From Lachnospiraceae bacterium (GTDB lineage Bacteria > Bacillota > Clostridia > Lachnospirales > Lachnospiraceae), in the NCBI GenBank assembly GCA_003446735.1, contig DMCJ01000161.1:1-16515 (forward strand): a stretch of DNA of 16,515 nt, in the 5' to 3' direction. The position numbers were made by a program, and so were the translations under genes. This document shows positions 1 to 6,971 of the stretch, piece by piece. The notes under the pieces were generated by a model. It was not told the origin of the DNA. It saw nothing but the letters and a program-made list of their open reading frames with translations, and did no database searches. Each line of letters opens with the position of its first letter. Position 1 is the first letter of the stretch.

Positions 1-16
1 ATAAGGCTTTTTATAC

Positions 17-22
17 TATAAT
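17..22 (+). promoter_or_regulatory. -10 box of the 6S RNA promoter
   Basis: A perfect TATAAT lies 6-7 nt before the first base of the predicted 6S RNA (A29), the right distance for a sigma-A promoter. The -35 element would fall at or just before the left edge of the window and cannot be judged. Confidence 0.6.
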
Positions 23-28
23 CAAGTT

Positions 29-208
29 AGCCCGAGGTTGATTCCCTTGTATTTTTTGAACCTACATTTACCTTTTACGGGATTCCTACATCTCATGGTC
101 GGCTGTCAGGCCCCCGCCATAGGCGATCGGGGAAGGCAAATGTCATGATGCGGTTACCCACCTGGCTTAGGCTAGGCGTCAAAAGGCGAGGGGTCATCTA
201 AGGGTTTT
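29..208 (+). ncRNA. ssrS: 6S RNA (RNA polymerase-binding regulatory RNA)
   Basis: 6S RNA mimics an open promoter and sequesters the housekeeping RNA polymerase holoenzyme. What is seen: a closing stem joins AGCCC (29-33) with GGGTT (202-206), extended by CCCTTG pairing with CGAGGG. The 5' side carries TTTTTTGAACCTACATTT, the conserved block I recall from Firmicute 6S RNAs. The apical part is a G/C-rich stem-loop (CCCCGCC/GGCGATCGGGG around 110-132). The 3' side of the central bubble contains a small hairpin, CCTGGC (161-166) with GCTAGG (171-176), typical of this RNA. About 180 nt is a normal length. No coding gene accounts for this stretch, and a perfect -10 box sits just upstream. The exact ends are inferred from the closing stem. 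No clear intrinsic terminator follows, so the transcript may run into the next gene and be processed. Confidence 0.85.
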
Positions 209-222
209 ACTATGTCTGCGAT

Positions 223-1182
223 ATGACCGATCTTATAGCCAAGATAAGAAGATTTGCCATCACTACGAGGCAGCTTAACATAAATGCCTATGCAGCCAGC
301 GCGGCTTTTTTTCTTTTTGTCTCGCTGGTTCCTATTTTGGTACTTATTTGCAGTATTTTCCCGTATACGGGACTTACCGAAACGGAGCTCGTTAATCTGA
401 TCGAAGCCACAACTCCCATTGTTTTCAATGAATTTTTGGAAGAGATGGTTTCGCAGATATATGATTCCACCGCAGGTGTCATTACCGTATCCATCATCGC
501 GACCATATGGACTGCGGGAAAGGGTATCATGGCACTGATCCTCGGACTCGACAGGGTGAATGAAGTAGGTGAGGAGAGAAATTATTTTACGCTTAGGATT
601 GTCAGCTGTTTTTATATGGTCGTAATGCTGATCTCGCTCCTTTTGAGCATATCCATCATTGTCCTGGGAACGGACATGTTCAGGAGGATAATCATTCATC
701 TGCACCTTGACGTCAGTATGCTCAAGGATGTGCTGATGAGACCGAGACTTTTGTATACATTCCTGATCCTGACTTTTGTATTTGCGCTTTTTTATACCTG
801 GATGCCATACCGGGGTCCGAGAAATAAGCTTACCCAGATCAGGGTGCTTTCCGACAGGAAGCTTGTCAGGATATGGAACGAATCGGATCCGTCACTTGAT
901 AAGGATGGAAGAAGCCTTCAGACAAAGGGTCTTGATCTTGTATTCAGAAGACAGCTGCCGGGTGCATGCTTTGCCGCCGCAGGGTGGATCGTTTTTTCAC
1001 TTATCTTTACGATGATAGTTAATATGGGCTATGGTATCACACTTTACGGGGCCATGACCTTCCTGGTGATATCTATGCTCTGGATATATTGCTGTATGTA
1101 TCTGTTTTTGCTCGGTGCATATTTTAACCATATCGGTTCGAATGTGATAATCGAGATCAGACGGTTTAGAAAAAAAGAATGA
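223..1182 (+). CDS. YihY/BrkB-family inner-membrane protein
   Basis: Polytopic membrane protein of the YihY/virulence factor BrkB family (319 aa); its molecular role is not established. Family signs: the N-terminal stretch with NAYAASAAFF leading into the first membrane segment (about 25-47), WTAGKGIMALILGLDRVN (about 96-113), and LPGACFAAAGWIVFS before the last two segments. About six hydrophobic segments are visible (roughly 27-47, 84-104, 124-149, 176-194, 246-269, 272-300). A hydrophilic stretch of about 45 residues (197-243) sits before LPGA, where most relatives I know have a short turn; this makes the protein longer than the usual 270-300 aa. ATG 223 is the only ATG/GTG/TTG between the in-frame stop at 199 and the conserved N-terminus, but no good ribosome site precedes it. 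It begins about 15 nt after the 6S RNA and ends in a terminator. Confidence 0.88.
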   Translation: MTDLIAKIRRFAITTRQLNINAYAASAAFFLFVSLVPILVLICSIFPYTGLTETELVNLIEATTPIVFNEFLEEMVSQIYDSTAGVITVSIIATIWTAGKGIMALILGLDRVNEVGEERNYFTLRIVSCFYMVVMLISLLLSISIIVLGTDMFRRIIIHLHLDVSMLKDVLMRPRLLYTFLILTFVFALFYTWMPYRGPRNKLTQIRVLSDRKLVRIWNESDPSLDKDGRSLQTKGLDLVFRRQLPGACFAAAGWIVFSLIFTMIVNMGYGITLYGAMTFLVISMLWIYCCMYLFLLGAYFNHIGSNVIIEIRRFRKKE

Positions 1183-1219
1183 TCCGGTATTGAATACTGA
1201 CAGATCATTGTTTTCTTTA
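1178..1219 (+). terminator. Rho-independent terminator after the BrkB-family gene
   Basis: AATGATC (1178-1184) pairs perfectly with GATCATT (1203-1209), and an inner GTAT/ATAC stem closes a TGA loop. A T-rich run (TTGTTTTCTTT) follows. The stem includes the gene's own stop codon. The A-rich stretch on the 5' side suggests it could also act weakly in the other direction. Confidence 0.65.
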
Positions 1220-1245
1220 TTATTTATCAATACGGAGGTATTTGT

Positions 1246-2628
1246 ATGGAATACGATAAGGTATGGAAAAAATATTCCCAGGCGGAGCTTAAGAAGCTTG
1301 AGAAGCTGAACAAGGATTATATGGACTTTCTTTCAAACGGAAAGACCGAGAGAGAATGCGTAGACCAGATCGTCAATATGGCTGAAGCTGCCGGCTTTAC
1401 CGAGCTCGATAAGCTCATCGGATCCAGAAGAAAGCTTAAGGCAGGGGATAAGGTTTATTCAGTATGGATGAACAAGTCCGTTGTTTTATTCAGGATCGGT
1501 AACAAGCCTTTTTCAGAGGGCATGAACATTCTCGGTGCTCATATCGACAGCCCCAGGATGGATGTCAAATCCAATCCTCTTTATGAGAAGGATGATTTCG
1601 CACTCCTTGATACCCACTATTACGGCGGTATCAAGAAGTATCAGTATACGGCCCTTCCTCTTGCAATTCACGGCGTGGTGGTGAAGAAGGACGGAAGCAC
1701 CATTGAGATCAATATCGGTGAGGATCCCGATGATCCCGTATTTTTTGTATCGGATCTTCTTATCCATCTTGCACAGGATCAGATGGAAAAGAAGGCCAAT
1801 AAGGTGATAGAGGGCGAGCAGCTCGATGTCATAATCGGTAACCGACCCGTTAAGAATGCCGATGAAAAGAAAAAGGTAACCGCCGGTATCCTTAAGATCT
1901 TAAAAGACGAATATGATATAGAAGAAGAGGATTTCATCTCGGCCGAGATCGAGGTAGTTCCCGCAGGCGTGGCAAGAGAAGCCGGCTTTGACAGGAGCAT
2001 GATCTTATCATACGGTCAGGACGACAGATCATGTGCATTTACCTCACTTGATGCGATGCTCAGTGTTAAAAAGGTTAAAAGAACGGCCTGCTGTCTTCTG
2101 GTAGACAAAGAGGAGATCGGAAGCGTAGGTGCGACCGGAATGCAGTCCAGATTCTTTGAGAACATGCTCGCAGAAGTCCTTTTCTTAATGGGAAAGAGCA
2201 AAGATATCACTTTAAGAAGAACGCTTTCCAATTCACGCATGCTCTCTTCGGATGTAAGCAGTGCTTTTGACCCGACATTTGCAGATAAATTTGATAAAAA
2301 GAACGTGGCATATTTAGGTCATGGACTTGTATTTAACAAATTCACCGGAGCCAGAGGAAAATCGGGATCCAATGATGCCAATGCCGAGTACATTGCGCTT
2401 ATAAGAAAGATAATGGACGATGCCAATGTTTCGTTTCAGACCGCCGAACTTGGAAAAGTTGATGTCGGTGGCGGCGGAACTATCGCATATATCCTTTCTC
2501 TTTACGGAATGAACGTTATAGACTGCGGAGTTCCCGTACTTAACATGCATGCTCCCTATGAGGCTACGAGCAAAGCAGATATATATGAGGCTTGGCGAGG
2601 TTATATCGCATTTTTAAATGCAGAATGA
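1246..2628 (+). CDS. M18-family aminopeptidase
   Basis: Cytoplasmic zinc metallopeptidase that removes N-terminal residues from peptides, probably in peptide salvage. 460 aa, matching the bacterial M18 (aspartyl aminopeptidase-like) length. The co-catalytic metal site reads as in the family: H99 and D101 in GAHIDSPR, D260 in GQDDR, the catalytic/ligand pair E289-E290 in DKEEIGS, D336 in SSDVS, and H435 in NMHAPYE. GGGGT (408-412) and the GHG turn near 358 also fit. The start at 1246 follows a strong GGAGG (1234-1238) at good spacing. It follows a terminator, so it is likely the first gene of a unit that continues into the GGDEF gene 7 nt downstream; no convincing promoter could be picked out in the short gap. 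Substrate preference cannot be told from sequence. Confidence 0.93.
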   Translation: MEYDKVWKKYSQAELKKLEKLNKDYMDFLSNGKTERECVDQIVNMAEAAGFTELDKLIGSRRKLKAGDKVYSVWMNKSVVLFRIGNKPFSEGMNILGAHIDSPRMDVKSNPLYEKDDFALLDTHYYGGIKKYQYTALPLAIHGVVVKKDGSTIEINIGEDPDDPVFFVSDLLIHLAQDQMEKKANKVIEGEQLDVIIGNRPVKNADEKKKVTAGILKILKDEYDIEEEDFISAEIEVVPAGVAREAGFDRSMILSYGQDDRSCAFTSLDAMLSVKKVKRTACCLLVDKEEIGSVGATGMQSRFFENMLAEVLFLMGKSKDITLRRTLSNSRMLSSDVSSAFDPTFADKFDKKNVAYLGHGLVFNKFTGARGKSGSNDANAEYIALIRKIMDDANVSFQTAELGKVDVGGGGTIAYILSLYGMNVIDCGVPVLNMHAPYEATSKADIYEAWRGYIAFLNAE

Positions 2629-2635
2629 TTAATAT

Positions 2636-3790
2636 ATGAGTCAAAACTATCTTATATCCGTATATCTTAATGATTTTATCGGAATCCTGCTTTTATTTAT
2701 CCTGCTGCTTACCAGAGGGTGGAGTATCCCCGGAAGAAAGGATGAGAGCAGGATAATAGTGATGCTCATAATCGCTACATTTATCGATTGCGTAAGCGAT
2801 CCGTTCGTATTTACTATGGACGGACAGCCCGGACTTTTAAATCATATAATCGTTGTTGTCGGGAACAGTATCCTATACCTTTATAATATCGTTATGGGTA
2901 CGGGAATGCTGGCTCTTATTGTAAGACATATCAATAAGACGATACCGAAGCTCCATTATATAATAGTTTACATAATCAGTGTTGGCGAAGTGCTGCTGAT
3001 CATTGTAAATCTTTTTATTCCCGTAGTATTCAGCGTAGACGAGAATAATGTTTATTCAAGAGGACCGGCCTATTTTGTTTACATAATATGTGCAGTTTGC
3101 CTGCTTATATATGTTAATATATTCTATTTTATCGCAAAGAAAAGAGATCATTTCCTAAGGTATTTCCCGGTGTGGGAATTTGTTCTTCCGATAGCTATCG
3201 GTGTCGGATTGCAGACTGTTTTTTACGGGATATCGGTTCAGCCGGTATGTTTTGCGATCGCCTATACCGGCATAATCATTAATCTTCAGAATGAGAGTCT
3301 CTATCTTGATAAGCTTACGGGTGTATATAACAGATATGAGCTTGATAAGATCATGGAGAAGCTTGAAAAGAAAAAGAAAGACAAGATCGCAGCCGTCATG
3401 CTCGATATGAACGGCTTTAAGCAGATAAACGACAATTATTCACATGCTGAAGGAGACAGGGCCCTTGTTGCGATAGCCGGTATACTTTCAAATGTAGTCA
3501 AAAACGACGGCGTTGTAATAAGATTTGCAGGAGATGAGTTCATCGTTATAGTAAATGATTTTTCCGAAAATATCATCGAAGAGCTCGAAAGAAAGATAAA
3601 TGTCGGACTTGATGCATATAATACGGGATATAACAAACCTTATCAGCTTTCGGTTTCCATGGGCGGAGATATATTTGATTTTTCCAAAAGCGATTCGGAA
3701 ACCTGCCTGAAAACTATCGATAAGATGATGTATGATAATAAAAGGGAATATTATAAAACACACGACAGAAGAGGAGAAAGAAAATCATGA
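2636..3790 (+). CDS. Membrane-anchored GGDEF-domain protein (probable diguanylate cyclase)
   Basis: Probable signalling enzyme making cyclic di-GMP from two GTP. Residues 1-216 form six or seven hydrophobic segments (about 8-26, 38-58, 69-93, 107-131, 145-166, 179-199, 203-216), an apparent membrane sensor of unknown ligand. A GGDEF domain follows (about 223-375): DKLTGVYNR at 225-233, the D257-centred MLDMNGFKQIND strand and helix, and the signature as AGDEF (298-302). Alanine at the first signature position is tolerated in some active cyclases, so activity is likely but not certain. The RxxD inhibitory site normally found about five residues upstream is missing (the region reads VVKND). No EAL or HD-GYP domain is attached. 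ATG 2636 has no clear ribosome site and lies 7 nt after the peptidase stop, suggesting coupling. The stop overlaps the next start by 4 nt. Confidence 0.88.
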   Translation: MSQNYLISVYLNDFIGILLLFILLLTRGWSIPGRKDESRIIVMLIIATFIDCVSDPFVFTMDGQPGLLNHIIVVVGNSILYLYNIVMGTGMLALIVRHINKTIPKLHYIIVYIISVGEVLLIIVNLFIPVVFSVDENNVYSRGPAYFVYIICAVCLLIYVNIFYFIAKKRDHFLRYFPVWEFVLPIAIGVGLQTVFYGISVQPVCFAIAYTGIIINLQNESLYLDKLTGVYNRYELDKIMEKLEKKKKDKIAAVMLDMNGFKQINDNYSHAEGDRALVAIAGILSNVVKNDGVVIRFAGDEFIVIVNDFSENIIEELERKINVGLDAYNTGYNKPYQLSVSMGGDIFDFSKSDSETCLKTIDKMMYDNKREYYKTHDRRGERKS

Positions 3791-4059
3791 AAAAAGCCGT
3801 GATCACCGTTTTAGGTAAGGATACCGTAGGTATCATCGCAAAGGTCTGCACTTACCTTGCGGATAAAAAGATCAATATCCTTGATATATCCCAGACTATC
3901 GTTCAGGATTATTTTAATATGATGATGATAGTGGATGTAACAAATGTAGGTAACGAATTTGACGCCTTATCCGACGACTTAAAGGAGATCGGAAAAGGCA
4001 TCGGCGTCGACATCCACTGCCAGAGAGAAGACATATTCGAAATGATGCACCGCGTATGA
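3787..4059 (+). CDS. ACT-domain protein, UPF0237 family
   Basis: A stand-alone 90-aa ACT domain. ACT domains usually bind amino acids and regulate enzymes; the role of this family is unknown. The opening pattern AVITVLGKDTVGIIAKV is the first strand, glycine loop and helix. INILDISQTIVQ and the ending REDIFEMMHRV match the family (relatives usually end in MHRI). The ATG overlaps the GGDEF stop as ATGA, and GAGGAG lies about 11 nt upstream. In many Firmicutes this gene is directly followed by a UPF0210/DUF711 gene (for example the SP_0238-SP_0239 pair in Streptococcus pneumoniae), and the same partner follows here after a repeat-filled gap. The last three codons and the stop lie inside an inverted repeat. 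Confidence 0.92.
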   Translation: MKKAVITVLGKDTVGIIAKVCTYLADKKINILDISQTIVQDYFNMMMIVDVTNVGNEFDALSDDLKEIGKGIGVDIHCQREDIFEMMHRV

Positions 4060-4131
4060 TAGCTCGCAAAAGTCAGATGACCATGTGCTTGCACATTGGG
4101 TCATCTGACCTTGGCGAGCGCCGCGGTGCAT
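4045..4131. repeat. Long nested palindrome (REP-like hairpin)
   Basis: Four nested perfect arms can be read: ATGCACCGCG (4045-4054) with CGCGGTGCAT (4122-4131), GCTCGC (4062-4067) with GCGAGC (4114-4119), GTCAGATGACC (4072-4082) with GGTCATCTGAC (4099-4109), and ATGTGC (4083-4088) with GCACAT (4091-4096). Transcribed, this forms a very stable hairpin of more than 30 base pairs. No T run follows directly, so it is not a standard terminator, though it may shield or attenuate the transcript between the ACT and DUF711 genes. Confidence 0.85.
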
Positions 4132-4211
4132 GAGCAAGTAAGCGCGCAGCGCGATTTGCGAATGCTCCGCAGGATTGCGAGAGTGAAACGGAGCAATCCG
4201 TATCATACGCG
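4051..4211. repeat. Non-coding element bounded by 11-bp inverted repeats (MITE/REP-like)
   Basis: CGCGTATGATA (4051-4061) and its exact reverse complement (4201-4211) bound a 161-bp stretch filled with hairpins. The stretch includes the long palindrome at the left and, at the right, GGATTGC (4172-4178) facing GCAATCC (4193-4199). It has no coding capacity of note. Terminal inverted repeats around non-coding palindromic DNA suggest a miniature mobile or REP/BIME-type dispersed element. No target-site duplication is obvious, so mobility is only inferred. Confidence 0.5.
4128..4163 (+). repeat. Direct repeat, copy 1 (36 nt, with a 7-nt insertion)
   Basis: Starts GCATGAGCAAGTAAGCGCG and ends ATTTGCGAAT. 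It matches copy 2, exactly 100 nt downstream, except for an extra CAGCGCG-type 7-mer in the middle. Confidence 0.85.
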
Positions 4212-4227
4212 TAATTTAAATGCACAA

Positions 4228-4256
4228 GCATGAGCAAGTAAGCGCGATTTGCGAAT
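4228..4256 (+). repeat. Direct repeat, copy 2 (29 nt)
   Basis: Identical to the first copy apart from lacking 7 nt in the GC-rich centre. It lies outside the inverted repeats of the 161-bp element and just upstream of an A/T run and the ribosome site of the DUF711 gene. Confidence 0.85.
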
Positions 4257-4284
4257 AAAATTTTTTTAAGGAGTCCCCAAAAAG

Positions 4285-5649
4285 ATGATAACCTTTCGTG
4301 AGGTCGCAGAGACCAATGAAATGATAGAAAAGGAAAATTTAGATGTCCGCACGATAACCCTGGGCATCAGTCTTTTGGACTGCATAGATTCCGATCTTAA
4401 CGTCCTTAATGACAATATCTATAAAAAGATCACCACGGTCGCCAAAGACCTTGTTAAAACCGGTGAAGAGATCGAGAAGGAATTCGGTATTCCCATCGTA
4501 AACAAAAGGATATCCGTTACTCCGATCGCACTTATCGGTGCAAGTGCATGCAAAGGTCCCGAGGATTTTGCTTCGATCGCTAAGACACTTGATAAGGCGG
4601 CCCATGAAGTTGGTGTTAATTTCCTTGGCGGATATTCCGCGCTTGTCGCAAAAGGCATGACAAAAGCGGACGAGATGCTGATAAGGTCAATACCCGAGGC
4701 AATGGCAATTACAAAGAATATCTGCTCAAGCATTAACTTAGGTTCCACGAAGACCGGTATAAACATGGATGCCGTAAGGCTCATGGGAAAGATCATAAAG
4801 GATACAGCCATAGCCACAAAAGAGGATTCTTCCTTAGGATGTGCCAAGCTTGTAGTATTTTGCAATGCTCCCGATGATAATCCCTTTATGGCCGGCGCTT
4901 TTCACGGTGTAACGGAGGCCGATGCGATCATAAATGTCGGAGTATCCGGTCCCGGTGTTGTAAATACTGCCCTTAAGAAAGTAAGGGGAGAGAGTTTTGA
5001 AGTATTATGCGAGACGATAAAGAAGACCGCATTTAAGGTTACAAGAGTAGGTCAGCTTGTTGCAAAGGAAGCATCTAAGATGCTTAATGTTCCGTTCGGT
5101 ATCGTGGATCTTTCCTTAGCGCCTACTCCCGCAATAGGAGATTCTGTTGCTGATATATTAAAAGAGATAGGCCTTGAGCATCCCGGTGCTCCGGGCACAA
5201 CGGCGGCTCTTGCGCTCTTAAACGATCAGGTTAAAAAGGGCGGCGTAATGGCATCTTCCTATGTCGGTGGATTAAGCGGTGCGTTCATTCCCGTAAGCGA
5301 AGATCAGGGTATGATAGATGCCGTAAATGCCGGCGCTCTTACGATAGAAAAGCTTGAAGCAATGACATGCGTATGCAGTGTGGGTCTTGATATGATAGCG
5401 ATCCCCGGAGATACGAAAGAGACCACGATATCGGGCATCATTGCCGATGAGCTTGCGATAGGAATGGTCAATCAGAAGACTACGGCGGTCCGTATCATTC
5501 CCGTTATAGGTAAGGGTGTGGGCGAGACTGTGGAATTCGGCGGTCTTTTGGGATATGCTCCGATCATGCCCGTAAACACATTCTCATGCGATGATTTTGT
5601 AAACAGACCCGGAAGGATACCGGCACCGATACATTCGTTCAAAAACTGA
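4285..5649 (+). CDS. PFL-family protein, UPF0210/DUF711
   Basis: 454 aa, cytoplasmic, function unknown. The DUF711 family is structurally related to pyruvate formate-lyase-type barrels, but no glycyl-radical motif is seen here. It is recognised from the overall sequence: the N-terminal VRTITLGISLLDC, the glycine-rich GVNFLGGYSALVAKGMT, GAFHGVTEADAIINVGVSGPGVV, GLDMIAIPGDT and the end NRPGRIPAPIHSFKN, at the usual family length. ATG 4285 follows AAGGAG (4268-4273) at about 11 nt. The partner ACT-domain gene lies 225 bp upstream. The two are normally almost contiguous in other Firmicutes, so the repeat-rich spacer is unusual, and the pair may share a small-molecule or regulatory function. Confidence 0.92.
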   Translation: MITFREVAETNEMIEKENLDVRTITLGISLLDCIDSDLNVLNDNIYKKITTVAKDLVKTGEEIEKEFGIPIVNKRISVTPIALIGASACKGPEDFASIAKTLDKAAHEVGVNFLGGYSALVAKGMTKADEMLIRSIPEAMAITKNICSSINLGSTKTGINMDAVRLMGKIIKDTAIATKEDSSLGCAKLVVFCNAPDDNPFMAGAFHGVTEADAIINVGVSGPGVVNTALKKVRGESFEVLCETIKKTAFKVTRVGQLVAKEASKMLNVPFGIVDLSLAPTPAIGDSVADILKEIGLEHPGAPGTTAALALLNDQVKKGGVMASSYVGGLSGAFIPVSEDQGMIDAVNAGALTIEKLEAMTCVCSVGLDMIAIPGDTKETTISGIIADELAIGMVNQKTTAVRIIPVIGKGVGETVEFGGLLGYAPIMPVNTFSCDDFVNRPGRIPAPIHSFKN

Positions 5650-5650
5650 T

Positions 5651-5679
5651 TTGTATTATTTCGAAATAAGTGTTATTAT
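5651..5679 (+). promoter_or_regulatory. Probable promoter of the tmcAL-pta series, with palindromic operator candidate
   Basis: TTGTAT (5651-5656), a 17-nt spacer, then TATTAT (5674-5679) preceded by TGT, giving an extended -10. The spacer contains the 14-nt perfect palindrome TTATTTCGAAATAA (5656-5669). That is a good place for a repressor to bind, but no known regulator site is recognised. A small hairpin, CAGGC-TTCT-GCCTG (5693-5706), lies between the predicted transcript start and the ribosome site. Confidence 0.5.
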
Positions 5680-5725
5680 ATTTTATATTAAACAGGCTTC
5701 TGCCTGCATGAGTTTCAGGGGAAAA

Positions 5726-6961
5726 ATGAAAGTAACGGGAATAGTTGCGGAATACAATCCGTTTCACAATGGACATGAGCACCAGATAAAAAAGGCGCGG
5801 GAGATCACCGGCGCCGATTTTATCGTTGTGGTATTAAGCGGTAATTTCATGCAGCGTGGCGTTCCCGCGATAATCGATAAATATGAGAGAGCGCGGATGG
5901 CTCTTATGGGCGGAGCCGATCTTGTCATAGAGATCCCCACCTGTTATGCCACCGCAAGCGCAGAGTATTACTCGGCCGGAGCTTTATCCACTCTTGAGAA
6001 CTTAGGCGTTGTGGACAGTTTATGTTTTGGGAGTGAGTGCGGTGATATAGATATTTTAAGTAATGTCGCTGCGACCTTAGCGAGTGAATCATCCGAATAT
6101 AAGGAAGTCTTAAAGCAGAAATTAAAGGCCGGGAATTCATTTCCCGTAGCCAGGTCGCAGGCTCTTTCGCAGACCATGAACGGCTTTTCGGCTTATTCAA
6201 ATGTCCTTGGAAGTCCCAATAATATCCTGGGTATAGAATATATCAAATCCATCATCAGAAGAGGCTATAAGATAAAGCCTTATACCCATATGAGGATAGG
6301 AAGCGATTACCATTCATACCGCCTTTCGGAGAATGTAAGCTCCGCGATCGCAATAAGGGAGTCTCTTTCACTTCAGGATGATCTGACGAGGATCAAAGCT
6401 CAGGTCCCCATGACGACATACGAGATACTTGAAAAGCATTTCCATAAGATATTCCCGATCTTTGCGGTGGATTTTACATCACTTATCAAATTCAAACTCA
6501 TAAGAGAGCAAAAGAAGGGTTATACAAGATATCTCGATGTTACGGGTGATCTTTCCGACCGCCTGGCAAAGGGAAGCTTCATGATGGAAGAGTATGAAGA
6601 ATTCTGTAATGCGATGAAGACAAAGGATGTGACCTATGCCCGTATAAGCAGGATACTCTGCCATATCCTTTTAGATGTATTTGCTGATGAAGTAAGCGAA
6701 TATATGGATAACGGGATCTCTTATTATGCAAGGGTCCTCGGATTTAAAGAAAGCTCAAAGGAGCTGCTTACTGCAATAAAGAAAAACACTTCGATACCAA
6801 TGATCACAAAGGTCTCGGAGGCTAAGAACGTATTATATCCCCTCGGGATGCGCATGTTTGAACAGGATATTTATGCTTCGCACGTGTATGAATGTCTTGT
6901 TGATGCGAAATACGGAGGCGGATTATTTGATGAATACAGGAGAGAAGTTGTAAAGGTATAA
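5726..6961 (+). CDS. tmcAL: tRNA(Met) cytidine acetate ligase
   Basis: TmcAL activates acetate with ATP to form acetyl-AMP and acetylates the wobble cytidine (ac4C34) of elongator tRNA-Met. The protein opens with MKVTGIVAEYNPFHNGHEH, where H14 and H17 form the nucleotidyltransferase HxGH motif. SGNFMQRG (38-45), the family-typical DKYERARMALMGGADLVIEIP, FGSEC (101-105) and SPNNILGIEYIKSI follow. At 411 aa from ATG 5726 it has the usual length. The frame is open further up to TTG 5651, but ATG 5726 is preferred because AGGGG (5717-5721) lies 5 nt upstream and the conserved N-terminus starts there; an ATG at 5708 is a weaker choice. pta begins 10 nt downstream, so the two are probably co-transcribed. 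Confidence 0.92.
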   Translation: MKVTGIVAEYNPFHNGHEHQIKKAREITGADFIVVVLSGNFMQRGVPAIIDKYERARMALMGGADLVIEIPTCYATASAEYYSAGALSTLENLGVVDSLCFGSECGDIDILSNVAATLASESSEYKEVLKQKLKAGNSFPVARSQALSQTMNGFSAYSNVLGSPNNILGIEYIKSIIRRGYKIKPYTHMRIGSDYHSYRLSENVSSAIAIRESLSLQDDLTRIKAQVPMTTYEILEKHFHKIFPIFAVDFTSLIKFKLIREQKKGYTRYLDVTGDLSDRLAKGSFMMEEYEEFCNAMKTKDVTYARISRILCHILLDVFADEVSEYMDNGISYYARVLGFKESSKELLTAIKKNTSIPMITKVSEAKNVLYPLGMRMFEQDIYASHVYECLVDAKYGGGLFDEYRREVVKV

Positions 6962-6971
6962 GGAGGGAAGC

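Noticed and set aside
172..705. Minus-strand open frame of 177 codons
   Set aside because: It lies opposite the 6S RNA and the BrkB-family gene, lacks a ribosome site and domain-like sequence, and is rich in polar low-complexity residues typical of an antisense shadow.
3979..4206. Minus-strand frame of 75 codons through the repeat region
   Set aside because: It runs through hairpin arms and the antisense of the ACT gene, so its coding appearance comes from the palindromes.
4128..4256. Possible CRISPR array
   Set aside because: Only two direct repeats of unequal length, with no regular spacers and no cas genes nearby; the hairpins fit a REP/MITE-type element better.
4257..4268. A/T run as an intrinsic terminator before the DUF711 gene
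   Set aside because: No stable hairpin ends immediately before the T run, and it merges directly into the ribosome site.
4419..4865. Minus-strand open frame of 148 codons within the DUF711 gene
   Set aside because: Mirror frame of a well-conserved gene, with no start signals.
5651..5725. N-terminal extension of TmcAL from TTG 5651
   Set aside because: The added residues are encoded by the promoter and leader. The conserved protein start and a good ribosome site both point to ATG 5726.
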